A stretch of 64,000 nt of DNA from Gammaproteobacteria bacterium HGW-Gammaproteobacteria-11 (GTDB lineage Bacteria; Pseudomonadota; Gammaproteobacteria; Pseudomonadales; Pseudomonadaceae). The notes below the pieces were generated by a model. The model had not been told where the DNA came from. It was given only the letters and a program-made list of their open reading frames with translations, and did not search any database. The first letter of the stretch is position 1. The number at the start of each line of letters is the position of its first letter. The position numbers were made by a program, and so were the translations under genes. Location: assembly GCA_002840055.1 (NCBI GenBank), contig PGZJ01000005.1, positions 280,340 to 344,339 of the forward strand, given 5' to 3'. Below, in pieces: positions 18,636 through 28,247 of this stretch.

Positions 18636-19413
18636 TTTTTTATTGCTTGCCCTGGTTGCCGGCCTGGGTCTTGCCCTGGTTGCCGGCCCCCTGGGCTCCT
18701 TTGTGGTCTGGCGGCGCATGGCCTATTTTGGCGATACCCTGTCGCATTCCGCCCTGCTGGGTATCGCCCTGGGCATGTTGCTCGACATCAATCTGACTGT
18801 CGCAGTGATTGCCGGCTGTGTGCTGCTGGCCGTGTTACTGGTGGCCCTCCAGCACAAGAACTGGCTGGCCAGTGACACCCTGTTGGGCATCCTCGCGCAC
18901 AGCACCCTGTCATTGGGTCTGGTGGTGCTGGCGTTGACCGACAATGTCCGTGTAGATCTGATGGCCTATCTGTTTGGCGATCTGCTGGCGATTACCCATT
19001 CCGACCTGTACTGGATGCTTGGCGGGGTGCTGGTGGTGATGCTGCTGATGGCCTGGATGTGGCGCTCTCTGCTGTCGATCACCGTGCATGAGGAACTGGC
19101 CCGGGTTGAGGGGCTGCCGGTCACCGCCATTCGCCTGGGGCTGATGCTGCTGATCGCCATTGTGATTGCCGTGGCCATGAAGATAGTTGGCGTACTGCTG
19201 ATTACTTCGTTGCTGATTATTCCCCCGGCAGCTGCCCAGCGGCATGCGCGCACGCCGGAGCAGATGGCGCTGGGCGCCAGTCTGCTGGGCTGTCTGGCGG
19301 TAGTAGGTGGGTTGAGTATGTCGTGGTATCTGGATACCCCGGCCGGACCTTCGATCGTGGTCTGCGCTGCCGGGATATTCATGTTGGCGATGGCGGTTCC
19401 GCGTCGTTCCTAG
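18628..19413 (+). CDS. znuB: Zinc ABC transporter permease ZnuB
   Basis: 261 aa with about seven to eight hydrophobic segments typical of ABC-3 permeases. [14 protein letters not shown] and the region [13 protein letters not shown] are characteristic. It starts 8 bases inside the end of znuC, so the pair is coupled. An earlier reading frame start at 18445 has no family sequence. Confidence 0.93.
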   Translation: MPDFLLLALVAGLGLALVAGPLGSFVVWRRMAYFGDTLSHSALLGIALGMLLDINLTVAVIAGCVLLAVLLVALQHKNWLASDTLLGILAHSTLSLGLVVLALTDNVRVDLMAYLFGDLLAITHSDLYWMLGGVLVVMLLMAWMWRSLLSITVHEELARVEGLPVTAIRLGLMLLIAIVIAVAMKIVGVLLITSLLIIPPAAAQRHARTPEQMALGASLLGCLAVVGGLSMSWYLDTPAGPSIVVCAAGIFMLAMAVPRRS

Positions 19414-19455
19414 TCCGATCCAATACCAGTCCAGGCCGCTCTGTGCTGCGTTTGA

Positions 19456-20091
19456 TCAGGGCAGCGCCATGATCCTGGGCAGCCAGAGTGCCAGTTCCTG
19501 CGGTTTCAGGGGCGGACGGATAAAGCCGACATACTGACCCTGTGGATTGACCATCACCACCTGACCGCTGTGGTCGACCAGGTAGTTCTCGGTGCTGGTG
19601 TCCGGCTCGATATAGGCAATCGACAGCGCCCTGGCCAGACTGGCCAGTTGTTCGGGTTCACCGGTCGCGCCGTTGAAACCGGCCTTGAAGAACTCAAGGT
19701 AGGTGGCCATCTGCTCGGGTGTATCGCGATTCGGATCGACACTGACCATGGTCACCTGCAACTGTGCGCGGCTGTTTTCCGGCAGGCTGGTGACCAGTTG
19801 GCGCAGCTCGGCCATGGTGGTTGGGCAGATATCCGGGCAGAAGGTATAGCCAAAGAATAACAGGTCCCACTGGCCATTCAGATCGTCTTTGCCCCAGGCC
19901 TGCCCCGTAGCCGAGGTCATGCTGATATCCGGCAAGGCGCGCGGCGTATCAAACAGAAAGATGCCGGCCCGCGACAGTTGCTCAGGGTCCAGCGGAACTG
20001 GCCGGCTTACCTTGTTGACCACAGCGCCGATCACCAGGGCAATGGCTGCCAGGGTGACCAGAACGGTTTTTTGCACGCCACTCATAGCCAT
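19456..20091 (-). CDS. senC: SCO1/SenC copper chaperone of cytochrome oxidase
   Basis: 211 aa thioredoxin-fold protein, anchored by an N-terminal segment (TVLVTLAAIALVIGAVV). The CuA-assembly motif FCPDICPTT and the later VDHSGQVV His are present. It delivers copper or reduces the CuA site of CoxB. It ends the leftward oxidase-assembly genes, starting inside the end of ctaB. Confidence 0.92.
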   Translation of the reverse strand: MAMSGVQKTVLVTLAAIALVIGAVVNKVSRPVPLDPEQLSRAGIFLFDTPRALPDISMTSATGQAWGKDDLNGQWDLLFFGYTFCPDICPTTMAELRQLVTSLPENSRAQLQVTMVSVDPNRDTPEQMATYLEFFKAGFNGATGEPEQLASLARALSIAYIEPDTSTENYLVDHSGQVVMVNPQGQYVGFIRPPLKPQELALWLPRIMALP

Positions 20092-20987
20092 CCGGCCACT
20101 CCCACATAATGATCGACCAGCAGTGCCACAAAGAGCCAGAGCAGATACCAGAGAGAAAACTTGAAGGTCTTGATGGCCGCATGCGGGCGGCTGTCACGCC
20201 AGAGTGCCCAGGCCCAATCGATAAAGCGCGCACCCAGAACCAGTGCGACCGCCAGATAGAGTACGCCACTCATGTGAATCACGTAGGGCAGCATGCTCAC
20301 GGCAAGCAGAATAAAGGTGTACAGCAGAATGTGCAGCTTGGTGTAGCGCTCGCCATGGGTCACGGGCAGCATGGGGATATCGACCTTGGCGTACTCTTCC
20401 TTGCGGTGTATAGCCAGCGCCCAGAAGTGCGGGGGCGTCCAGGCAAAGATGATCAGTACCAGCAGCAGCCCTTCGGCATCAACCTGACCGGTAACCGCAG
20501 TCCAGCCGAGCAGTGGCGGTGCCGCACCGGCCAGCCCGCCAATCACGATGTTCTGCGGCGTTGCCCGTTTCAGGAACGAGGTATAGATCACCGCATAGCC
20601 GAGCAGTGAGGCCAGCGTCAGCCAGGCGGTAAGGGCGTTGATCCATTGCAGCAAAATGGCCATGCCGGCCAGACCGAGGATCAGGGCAAACATCAGGGCG
20701 TTCAGCGGGTTGACGCGACCCTGGGCCAGGGGGCGGCGCTGGGTGCGTGCCATGTGGATATCAATGCGCCGGTCAACCACATGGTTGACGGCGGCGGCCG
20801 AACCGGCACACAGAGCGATACCCAGGTTGCCGAGAACCAGTACGTGCCAGGGCACCATGCCTTCGGTGGCCAGCAGCATGCCGATGGCTGAGGTGATGAT
20901 CATCAGCGCGACTACCTTGGGCTTGGTCAGCTCCAGATAATCGCGCCAACCGGCCGTGGCCTGTGCATGCTTGGTCATGGTGGTCAT
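20082..20987 (-). CDS. cyoE: Protoheme IX farnesyltransferase (haem O synthase)
   Basis: 301 aa UbiA-family prenyltransferase with about nine hydrophobic segments. The DxxxD motif NHVVDRRIDIHMARTQ and a second Asp-rich loop (HRKEEYAKVDIPM) bind farnesyl-PP. It converts haem B to haem O for the aa3 oxidase, followed by CtaA. Its position upstream of senC matches the pseudomonad oxidase locus. Confidence 0.94.
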   Translation of the reverse strand: MTTMTKHAQATAGWRDYLELTKPKVVALMIITSAIGMLLATEGMVPWHVLVLGNLGIALCAGSAAAVNHVVDRRIDIHMARTQRRPLAQGRVNPLNALMFALILGLAGMAILLQWINALTAWLTLASLLGYAVIYTSFLKRATPQNIVIGGLAGAAPPLLGWTAVTGQVDAEGLLLVLIIFAWTPPHFWALAIHRKEEYAKVDIPMLPVTHGERYTKLHILLYTFILLAVSMLPYVIHMSGVLYLAVALVLGARFIDWAWALWRDSRPHAAIKTFKFSLWYLLWLFVALLVDHYVGVAGWL

Positions 20988-21056
20988 GTCTTACTCCCCC
21001 GACGCCTGGGGCGCCTGTTTTTGTTCTTTTGATCAAGGCCCAGTATGCGTCAGCCG

Positions 21057-22100
21057 TCAGCGGCTGGCCAGCATTCCTGAGCCACGGCCCTTGCTCAGCA
21101 AGGGATCGGCAGCGGGTGCCCGCAGCCGATAATTGATGCTGACAACGACCAGCAACAGTGCCGCACCCACGGCGTTGTGGGCTACAGCAACGGCCAGCGG
21201 CAAATGTGCCAGGACGTTGGTGATACCCAGACTGACCTGGGTCGCAAGGGTCAGTACCAGCAGACCGGCGAGTTTGTTCAGGCGCAGATCCAGCATGCGC
21301 CAGGCCAGCACCAGCAGCACCAGGGTGGTAATCACCGCGCCAATCCGGTGGGTAAAGTGAATGGCTGTGCGTCCGGGGCCATCAAGTATGCCGCCGAGGT
21401 AATTCGGGCCGATTTCATGAAACAGGTGAAATCCAGCGGCAAAATCCATCTCATCAGGCCACCACTGACCATGGCAGGTTGGCAGATCGACACAGGCCAC
21501 TGCGGCATAGTTGGTGCTGGTCCAGCCACCCAGCATGATCTGGACAATCACCACCACCAGCGCCAGTCGGGCAAAACGGCGCACACTGAGCAATGTTGGG
21601 CGTTGCGGAAGGGGTGGGAATTGATTGTACAGGCGCAGGCTGAGCAGCAGCAGCAAGGTCAGGGTGGCGAAACCGCCAAGCAGATGCAAGGTAACGATTT
21701 GTGGCCAGAGTTTCAGGGTTACTGTCCACATGCCGAACAGGGCCTGACAGATCACCAGCAGCAGCAGGCCAAAACTCAGGCCAATCGGATAGCCCGGGAC
21801 CTTGCGTTGCTTGAGGCTGAACAGCGCCAGGCCGAGGATCAGCAGGCCGAGAATACCGGCAACATAGCGGTGGACCATTTCCGCCCAGGCCTTGAAGATT
21901 TCCACCGGTTCATCGGGAAAACGCATTTCCGCCAGGGCCAGGGCATTCTCACTGCGCGGTACGCCAAGGAAGCCATAACAGCCCGGCCAGTCCGGGCAGC
22001 CTAGTCCGGCGTGGACCAGGCGGGTGTAGGCACCAAGGATCACGACAACGAAACCGAAGGCCAGGGCGCCAACGGCAAACAGGTATCCGGGTTTACGCAT
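21057..22100 (-). CDS. ctaA: Haem A synthase (CtaA/COX15)
   Basis: 347 aa membrane protein with about eight hydrophobic segments. Haem-ligand histidines lie in VHRYVAGIL, LHLLGGF, THRIGAV and AHNAVGA. Extracytoplasmic Cys pairs are in GCPDWPGCYG and CVDLPTCHG, the bacterial CtaA pattern. Oxidises haem O to haem A. Confidence 0.94.
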   Translation of the reverse strand: MRKPGYLFAVGALAFGFVVVILGAYTRLVHAGLGCPDWPGCYGFLGVPRSENALALAEMRFPDEPVEIFKAWAEMVHRYVAGILGLLILGLALFSLKQRKVPGYPIGLSFGLLLLVICQALFGMWTVTLKLWPQIVTLHLLGGFATLTLLLLLSLRLYNQFPPLPQRPTLLSVRRFARLALVVVIVQIMLGGWTSTNYAAVACVDLPTCHGQWWPDEMDFAAGFHLFHEIGPNYLGGILDGPGRTAIHFTHRIGAVITTLVLLVLAWRMLDLRLNKLAGLLVLTLATQVSLGITNVLAHLPLAVAVAHNAVGAALLLVVVSINYRLRAPAADPLLSKGRGSGMLASR

Positions 22101-22104
22101 GGCC

Positions 22105-22704
22105 TTAACCTACCTTGGAGACTTTCAGGAGATGCTTGAGATCATCCAGCAGCTTTTTGCCGGGTGCGGCGGGGTCCTTATGCAGTACCACGCGGCCCAG
22201 GGGGTCGATCAACCAGAGTTGCGGCCCTTCAGACCAGGCCGCTGGATGAACGCTGAGGCTGGACAGATAGGCAAGCGGATCAAGCCGTGCTTGCTGCATG
22301 CGCGGGAAATCCCTATGCAATTGGGCCAATTGCGTCTCACTGGCCTGATCACCGGTCGCCAGCAGATGCTGGACCCGTGACGCCTCACGGCCAATGGCAA
22401 CATTGATTTGTCGGGCTTCGTGCAGCAGTGCCAGGCAGTCTTCCTGACACTCGCCAGGTGCGGTCACCAGCAGGCGCCAGGGTGCGCCGTAACCCACCTG
22501 CTCCAGCTCAATCCGCCAATCATCCAGGGTGATTATCGGTTCAACCAGATCGGTACGGTTGGTATGGCTGCCGGGGATGAATTCGCTCTTGGCCATGATC
22601 CAGGCGACCAGCATGGGGCCTACGACGATGGCGACTATTGCCAGTAGCTTGAGTTGCCCGCGCGGTTTTTGCGTGGTCTTGCGGTTGTCTTCGGTCATGC
22701 TCAT
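22105..22704 (-). CDS. Conserved membrane-anchored protein of the cytochrome oxidase locus
   Basis: About 199 aa. A single TM (LLAIVAIVVGPMLVAWIMA, about residues 18-36) anchors a periplasmic domain with the pair GECQEDCLALLHEA and a C-terminal LWLIDPLGRVVLHKDP, which resembles a thioredoxin-like fold. I recall a homologue between SURF1 and ctaA in P. aeruginosa. Probably an assembly factor for the oxidase; no proven function. Start chosen at 22704, 7 bp after the surf1 stop. Confidence 0.8.
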   Translation of the reverse strand: MSMTEDNRKTTQKPRGQLKLLAIVAIVVGPMLVAWIMAKSEFIPGSHTNRTDLVEPIITLDDWRIELEQVGYGAPWRLLVTAPGECQEDCLALLHEARQINVAIGREASRVQHLLATGDQASETQLAQLHRDFPRMQQARLDPLAYLSSLSVHPAAWSEGPQLWLIDPLGRVVLHKDPAAPGKKLLDDLKHLLKVSKVG

Positions 22705-22711
22705 CTTATTA

Positions 22712-23437
22712 TTATTCCCCCCGGGGTTCGGGCCGAAAACCGGCCCAGATAAAGAGTGCCAGCAAAGCTGTAGCCAAGGCAAACCATTGCACCGCATAGC
22801 CGGTGTGTTTGCTTGAGGTCATCGGCAAGGGTGGCCAATCCAGCGTCAAGGCAGCGGGGCTGCCGATGCGCAGTCGGGCGATCCAGGGCAGCAATGCCTG
22901 GCCCGAATCGAGCTCCAGCTGCTGCATGTCAATATGGCTGATCAAGCGTGGCCAACCATCGTCTGGACTGTCATCGCCCAGGGTAAAAGCCTCGCCTGCT
23001 TCGGGCAGCAGCTCGGCATCCAGTGCCAATGTACCGGCGGCAGGTGGCAAGGCAGGTAGTTGTTGCCGGTCAGGCCAGGGCAGCCAGCCGCGGTTGACCA
23101 GCACGCGTTGTCCCGACACGTCATTAAAGGCCTGTAACACCTCTACGCCTGCCCGACCGTTGCGGGTACGGTTATCGAGCAGCCAGATGGCCTGCTGGTC
23201 AAATTCGCCCTGCAGGTAAACCGGTCGCCAGGCAGGATCACTGTCTTTCAGCAAGTCGCTCAGGGGCAGGCTCAGGTTGCCACGATTCTGGTCCATCTGC
23301 GCCTGCATCTGGCGCTTTTCTTCGGCGCGATCGAGCTGCCAGAAGCCGAGGCTGATCAGCAGCGGTATAAAGGCCAGCAGAAAAAGCCAAAGCGGCCATC
23401 CGGGGGCAAAACGCAGGGAATTTCGACTCTCAGACAT
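22712..23437 (-). CDS. SURF1 family oxidase assembly protein
   Basis: 241 aa with two TM segments, one near the N-terminus (WLFLLAFIPLLISLGFW) and one near the C-terminus. Family motifs GFWQLDRAEEKR, NGRAGVEVLQAF and LVNRGWLPWP are present. Assists haem A insertion into subunit I. An in-frame TTG 18 bases upstream is a less likely start. Confidence 0.92.
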   Translation of the reverse strand: MSESRNSLRFAPGWPLWLFLLAFIPLLISLGFWQLDRAEEKRQMQAQMDQNRGNLSLPLSDLLKDSDPAWRPVYLQGEFDQQAIWLLDNRTRNGRAGVEVLQAFNDVSGQRVLVNRGWLPWPDRQQLPALPPAAGTLALDAELLPEAGEAFTLGDDSPDDGWPRLISHIDMQQLELDSGQALLPWIARLRIGSPAALTLDWPPLPMTSSKHTGYAVQWFALATALLALFIWAGFRPEPRGE

Positions 23438-23498
23438 GGCTACCTGGATCCACAACAGGGTCTATACTGGCACCACTTCAACCCTAAGGATTCATACT

Positions 23499-23711
23499 AT
23501 GTGGCTAAAATTGGCCATTCTGGTTTTGATGCTGGCCATTCTTGTCAGCCTGTTCAGCGGCCTGTTCTTTCTGGTCAAGGACACTAATGGCTCTGGACGA
23601 CTGGTCACGGCACTGAGTGTGCGCATCAGCTTGACGGTATTGCTGGTGCTGCTGCTGGTGTTCGGATTCTGGACAGGCCAGTTGGGCTGGCATACCCCCT
23701 GGCTGAAATAA
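23499..23711 (+). CDS. DUF2909 twin-transmembrane protein
   Basis: 70 aa, two TM segments (LAILVLMLAILVSLFSGLFF and ISLTVLLVLLLVFGFW) with a conserved KDTNGSGR turn between them. It lies opposite the oxidase genes between surf1 and ctaE; a small DUF2909 protein in this place is typical of the pseudomonad locus. Probably assists oxidase assembly. The ATG has AAGGA upstream. Confidence 0.88.
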   Translation: MWLKLAILVLMLAILVSLFSGLFFLVKDTNGSGRLVTALSVRISLTVLLVLLLVFGFWTGQLGWHTPWLK

Positions 23712-23712
23712 A

Positions 23713-23732
23713 GCGGACCCCTGAGGGTCCGC
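23713..23732. terminator. Hairpin between DUF2909 and ctaE
   Basis: GCGGACCC and GGGTCCGC form an 8-bp stem with a CTGA loop between convergent genes. On the minus strand it is followed by TTTATTT, so it may terminate the leftward transcript; on the plus strand there is no T run. Confidence 0.7.
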
Positions 23733-23739
23733 CATCTGC

Positions 23740-24624
23740 TCAGAATACGTAAACGAACAGGAACAAGCCGACCCAGACCACGTCAACGAAGTGCCAGTAC
23801 CAGCTGGCGGCTTCAAAGCCGAAGTGGTTTTCCGGGGTGAAATGCCCGCGGTAGATACGCACCAGCATGACCGTCAGGATCAGCGTGCCCATGAATACGT
23901 GCACACCATGGAAGCCGGTGAGCATGAAGAAGGTCGCACCGTAAATCCCCGAATCCAGGGTCAGGCCCAGATCACGGTAGGCATGGACGTATTCGTAGCC
24001 TTGCACGAACAGAAACACCACAGCCAGGGCGATGGTCAGAATCATCCAGTTTTTCAGCGCGGTACGCTTGCCAGCACGCAGTGCGTGGTGGGCAAAGGTC
24101 ACGGTGATACTTGAGGTGATCAGCATAATGGTATTGATCAGCGGCAGTTGCCATGGGCTGATCACTTGCTCTGGCCCGGGGAACAGCTTCGGATCCGGAT
24201 TGGTCATCAGCGGCCAGGTGTATTCAAAGCCTTCCCAAAGCATACTGCTTACACCCTTGTCGCCGTCGCCGGCCAGCCAGGGTCCGGCAAAGGTGCGCAC
24301 ATAAAACAGCGCACCAAAGAAGGCGGCGAAGAACATCACTTCGGAAAAGATGAACCAGCCCATGCCCATGCGGAAGGAGCGGTCCATTTGTGCGCTGTAC
24401 AGGCCCTTGTGGCTTTCGTCGATGACATTGCCGAACCAGCCAGTGAACATCCAGGCGAGAATCAGCAGGCCAACCAGCATGGCGATCAGCCCGCTGTTGC
24501 CGCTTGAGGTCATCAAGGTACCCATGCCGACCAGGGTGGTCAGCAGACCGATTGAACCGACGATCGGCCATTTGCTTTGCGCCGGTACGTAATAGGCTTC
24601 GTGCGTTGAGTCGTGACTCGCCAT
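23740..24624 (-). CDS. ctaE: Cytochrome c oxidase subunit III
   Basis: 294 aa with about seven hydrophobic segments and the family's terminal WYWHFVDVVWVGLFLFVYVF-type ending (the His-Phe-Val-Asp run near the C-terminus). MFFAAFFGALFYVR and GFHGVHVFMGTLIL are also present. Stabilises subunit I of the aa3 oxidase. Cotranscribed with cox11 and coxA/coxB. Confidence 0.95.
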   Translation of the reverse strand: MASHDSTHEAYYVPAQSKWPIVGSIGLLTTLVGMGTLMTSSGNSGLIAMLVGLLILAWMFTGWFGNVIDESHKGLYSAQMDRSFRMGMGWFIFSEVMFFAAFFGALFYVRTFAGPWLAGDGDKGVSSMLWEGFEYTWPLMTNPDPKLFPGPEQVISPWQLPLINTIMLITSSITVTFAHHALRAGKRTALKNWMILTIALAVVFLFVQGYEYVHAYRDLGLTLDSGIYGATFFMLTGFHGVHVFMGTLILTVMLVRIYRGHFTPENHFGFEAASWYWHFVDVVWVGLFLFVYVF

Positions 24625-24653
24625 CTGTTGTTCTCCTTATCAGGCAGTCAAAT

Positions 24654-25223
24654 TCAGTTGCTGTGCACCGCTGCCAGATCGAAGCTGGCAGCCATGCGTT
24701 CAGTCACATCAAACAGGGTATAGGCCAGGGTCAGGCGCTGCACCTCACCGGGCAAAGCCGGGTCGACAATAAAGCGTACTGGCATTTCTATGCTTTCACC
24801 CGGCTGCAGTAATTGCTGGGTAAAGCAGAAACATTCGGTCTTGTGGAAGAAGGCAGCGGCCTTGGACGGCGACACACTGGGTATCGCCTGGGCAATCATC
24901 GGCCGGTTGGTCGGGTTATGGGCAACAAAGACCATTTCCCGGGTTTCTCCCGGATGCATGACGATTTCATTGGCCTGTGGCCCAAAGGACCAGGACATGC
25001 CTTCGGCATTGGTTGAAACAAACTGCACGCGGATTGATCGCGCTTCGTCTATCTCGCCTGCGTTGCCGGTAAAGGCGCTGTCGCTGGTTTTGCCATTGAT
25101 ACCGAAGGCGTCACACATCACGTCATAAATGGGCACCAGCAAAAAGCCGAAACCGAACATGCCAACCACCAGTATCAACAGGCGGCTGACCAGGTTTTTG
25201 GTGCTGATGCCTTGCTCTTTCAT
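24654..25223 (-). CDS. ctaG: Cytochrome oxidase assembly protein CtaG (Cox11)
   Basis: 189 aa. One N-terminal TM (VSRLLILVVGMFGFGFLLVP) and a periplasmic immunoglobulin-like domain. The copper-binding motif ECFCFTQQ and the FIVDPALP turn are intact. It delivers copper to CuB of subunit I. Confidence 0.93.
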   Translation of the reverse strand: MKEQGISTKNLVSRLLILVVGMFGFGFLLVPIYDVMCDAFGINGKTSDSAFTGNAGEIDEARSIRVQFVSTNAEGMSWSFGPQANEIVMHPGETREMVFVAHNPTNRPMIAQAIPSVSPSKAAAFFHKTECFCFTQQLLQPGESIEMPVRFIVDPALPGEVQRLTLAYTLFDVTERMAASFDLAAVHSN

Positions 25224-25237
25224 GACCGAGCCTCTGC

Positions 25238-26821
25238 TTATTTCACTTCAGGCGGTGTGCTGAAGGTGTGGTAGGGCGCCGGTGAGGGCACTGTCCATTC
25301 CAGCCCCTCGGCACCATCCCAAGGCTTGGCTGCTGCCTTGGGGCCACCTTTGATGCACTTGATGACGATGAACAGGAACAACAACTGTGTTGCCGCGAAC
25401 ATGAAGGCTCCGATCGAAGAGATCATGTTGAAGTTGGCGAACATCATGTTGTAGTCCGGAATCCGCCGTGGCATACCCGCCAGACCGATGAAGTGCATCG
25501 GGAAGAACGCCAGGTTCATGCCGATGAAGCTCATCCAGAAATGCGTTTTGCCCAGCACTTCGTCATACATGTGGCCGGTCCACTTGGGCAGCCAGTAGTA
25601 GGCCGAGGCGAAGATCCCGAAGATCGCACCGGGCACCAGTACGTAGTGGAAGTGAGCGACCACGAAATAGGTATCGTGGTACTGGAAGTCAGCCGGCGCA
25701 ATGGCCAGCATCAGTCCGGAGAAACCACCGATGGTGAACAGAATGACGAAGGCCACCGAAAACAGCATGGGCGTTTCGAAACTCAGGGAACCCCGGAACA
25801 TGGTTGATATCCAGTTGAACACCTTGACCCCGGTGGGGACGGCAATCAGCATGGTGGCGTACATGAAGAACAGTTCGCCGGTCAGCGGAATGCCGACGGT
25901 GAACATGTGGTGTGCCCAGACCACAAAGGACAACAGTGCAATCGCTGCTGTGGCGTAGACCATCGAGGCATAGCCGAACAGCGGCTTGCGACTGAAGGCC
26001 GGGATGATCGCGCTGACGGCACCGAAGGCCGGCAGAATCATGATGTAGACCTCAGGGTGACCGAAGAACCAGAAGATATGCTGGAACATCACCGGATCAC
26101 CACCACCGGCGGCATTGAAGAAGCTGGTGCCGAAGTTGATGTCCATCAGCATCATGGTCACCACGCCGGCCAGTACCGGCATCACCGCGATCAGCAGGAA
26201 GGCGGTGATCAGCCAGGTCCAGACGAACAGCGGCATCTTCATCAGGGTCATGCCAGGCGCACGCAGGTTGAGGATGGTGGCGATAATATTGATCGCGCCC
26301 ATGATCGAACTGATACCCGCGATGTGGATGGCAAAAATGAAAAAGGTCACGCTCGGTGGCGCGTAGGTGGTGGACAGTGGCGCGTAGAAGGTCCAGCCGA
26401 AGTTCGGACCGCCGCCTTCCATGAACAGGGTCGATACCAGCAGACCAAAGGCCGCCGGTAACAGCCAGAAGCTGAAGTTGTTCATGCGTGGCAGGGCCAT
26501 GTCCGGCGCCCCGATCATCATCGGAATCATCCAGTTGGCCAGACCGACGAAGGCCGGCATGACTGCGCCGAAAACCATGATCAGGCCATGCATGGTGGTC
26601 ATCTGGTTAAAGAATTCCGGCTCGACCAATTGCAGGCCGGGCTGGAACAGTTCGGCGCGAATAACCATGGCCATGCAGCCGCCCAGCAGGAACATGGCGA
26701 AGCTGAACCACAAATACATCGTACCGATGTCCTTGTGGTTGGTGGTCAGTACCCAGCGCATCAGGCCTTTGGCAGGACCATGGGCATGGTCGTCGTGATG
26801 GTGATCAATCACTGCACTCAT
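25238..26821 (-). CDS. ctaD: Cytochrome c oxidase subunit I (aa3)
   Basis: 527 aa, twelve hydrophobic segments. The haem/CuB ligands are visible: MTMHGLIMVFG, the His-Tyr pair in FFGHPEVYIMILP, WAHHMFTVG and VVAHFHYVLVPG. The N-terminus is His-rich (HHHDDHAHG), as in pseudomonads. Catalytic core of the proton-pumping aa3 oxidase. Confidence 0.97.
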   Translation of the reverse strand: MSAVIDHHHDDHAHGPAKGLMRWVLTTNHKDIGTMYLWFSFAMFLLGGCMAMVIRAELFQPGLQLVEPEFFNQMTTMHGLIMVFGAVMPAFVGLANWMIPMMIGAPDMALPRMNNFSFWLLPAAFGLLVSTLFMEGGGPNFGWTFYAPLSTTYAPPSVTFFIFAIHIAGISSIMGAINIIATILNLRAPGMTLMKMPLFVWTWLITAFLLIAVMPVLAGVVTMMLMDINFGTSFFNAAGGGDPVMFQHIFWFFGHPEVYIMILPAFGAVSAIIPAFSRKPLFGYASMVYATAAIALLSFVVWAHHMFTVGIPLTGELFFMYATMLIAVPTGVKVFNWISTMFRGSLSFETPMLFSVAFVILFTIGGFSGLMLAIAPADFQYHDTYFVVAHFHYVLVPGAIFGIFASAYYWLPKWTGHMYDEVLGKTHFWMSFIGMNLAFFPMHFIGLAGMPRRIPDYNMMFANFNMISSIGAFMFAATQLLFLFIVIKCIKGGPKAAAKPWDGAEGLEWTVPSPAPYHTFSTPPEVK

Positions 26822-26831
26822 GATGGTCTCC

Positions 26832-27956
26832 TTATTGGCTGTTCTTGAAGTTGAGAATGTCGACCGGGGTAACTACGTCGCCGGTATCATTGCCCCAGGC
26901 GTTACGCTCGTAGGTAATGACGGCGGCGATATCCACTTCCGAGAGCTGAGCAGCAAATGACGCCATTGAGGTGCCTGGGCTGCCATTGACGACGATATTG
27001 ATATGTCCCTGAATATCGTTGAGAGCCATGTCACTGCCCTTGAGGGCCGGGAACATCGGTGGAATGCCTTCGCCACCGGGTTGGTGGCAGGCGGCGCAGG
27101 CGCGGCCATAGACCTCTTCGCCGCGCGTCATCAGCTCGGCGAGCGTCCATTCCTTGCTGGTCAACTCGGCTTCGCGGGCAGCGGCTTCCTTCTTCTCGGC
27201 CAGCCAGATATCAAAGTCTTCCTGGGTCTTGGCTTCCACTACCACGGGCATGAAGCCGTGATCGCGACCACAAAGCTCGGTGCACTGGCCGCGGTAAATG
27301 CCGGGCTCGTCAATGATGGTCCAGGCCTCGTTGACGAAGCCCGGGATGGCGTCCTTCTTCACGGCCAGGGCCGGGACCCACCAGGAGTGGATAACGTCGG
27401 CGGCGGTAATCAGGAAGCGAACTTTCTTGCCGATCGGGACAACCAGCGGCTCATCGACTTCAAGCAGGTAATTGTCGTTCTTGTCGGTGAGATTGCGGAT
27501 TTCTTCGCGGGGAGTGGTCATGTTGCTCATGAAGGTCACGTCTTCGCCCAGATAGCTGTACTGCCAGCGCCACTGGTAACCGGTCACCATCACGTCAAGA
27601 TCGGAGTCCTGGGCGTCATAAATGCTGATCAGGGTCTTGGTTGCCGGCACGGCCATGCCAACCAGAATGAGCAGCGGGATGACGGTCCAGAGCACTTCAA
27701 CCGATAGGTTTTCGTGGAACTTGGAGGCGACCGCGCCCTTGGACTTGCGGTGCGCAAACATGGAGTAGAACATCACGCCGAAGACGACGATGCCAATGAC
27801 CACGCAGATCCAGAAGATCAGCATGTGCAGGTCATAGACCTCATTGCTGACCTGAGTGACCCCTTTGGGCATATTGAATGCCCAGTCGGCGTGTATGGTG
27901 CCGCTGAGTGCGAGCAGGACTAATCCACTCAGCCAGGCCTTTGCATATCGCAACAT
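26832..27956 (-). CDS. ctaC: Cytochrome c oxidase subunit II with fused cytochrome c domain
   Basis: 374 aa. A signal peptide and two TM segments precede the CuA domain with GQCTELCGRDHGFMPV. A C-terminal mono-haem domain has CAACHQPGG and a Met ligand, so this is a caa3-type fusion. The locus encodes subunits II, I, Cox11 and III in order. An upstream promoter is proposed at 28104-28131. Confidence 0.96.
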   Translation of the reverse strand: MLRYAKAWLSGLVLLALSGTIHADWAFNMPKGVTQVSNEVYDLHMLIFWICVVIGIVVFGVMFYSMFAHRKSKGAVASKFHENLSVEVLWTVIPLLILVGMAVPATKTLISIYDAQDSDLDVMVTGYQWRWQYSYLGEDVTFMSNMTTPREEIRNLTDKNDNYLLEVDEPLVVPIGKKVRFLITAADVIHSWWVPALAVKKDAIPGFVNEAWTIIDEPGIYRGQCTELCGRDHGFMPVVVEAKTQEDFDIWLAEKKEAAAREAELTSKEWTLAELMTRGEEVYGRACAACHQPGGEGIPPMFPALKGSDMALNDIQGHINIVVNGSPGTSMASFAAQLSEVDIAAVITYERNAWGNDTGDVVTPVDILNFKNSQ

Positions 27957-28103
27957 TCCCGGTTCCCCTTATTGTTTTTATCAGATCTGGTGCGGGGGGA
28001 GTGTCGGCGGATATGAATACCGCTTGAACGTCAGTCTATGCAGCAATGACGGATATTGGTGCGTGCTGTACGTCTGCCCCCCAAAAAACAGCCAGACCCG
28101 TTG

Positions 28104-28131
28104 AGTATAGACCTGAGAGACTGCTTGGCAA
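28104..28131 (-). promoter_or_regulatory. Sigma-70 promoter candidate for the aa3 oxidase operon
   Basis: On the minus strand TTGCCA (forward 28126-28131) and TATACT (forward 28104-28109) are separated by 16 bp. Each box matches the consensus at five of six positions. Transcription would start near 28097, leaving about 140 nt of 5' UTR before ctaC. Confidence 0.5.
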
Positions 28132-28247
28132 TCCCCCATTGCCTTTATTTTTTGATATCTGTCAAGGTGCCGCGGGCCTGATTATGCTGGTTCTGCGTTA
28201 CAAAGTGCTAACACGGCGCTGCCAAATCAAGGGGCAGATTATCCCAA

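Noticed and set aside
21177..22004. Plus-strand frame of 275 aa antisense to ctaA
   Set aside because: Gln/Ala-rich shadow of the membrane-protein gene; no signal or motif.
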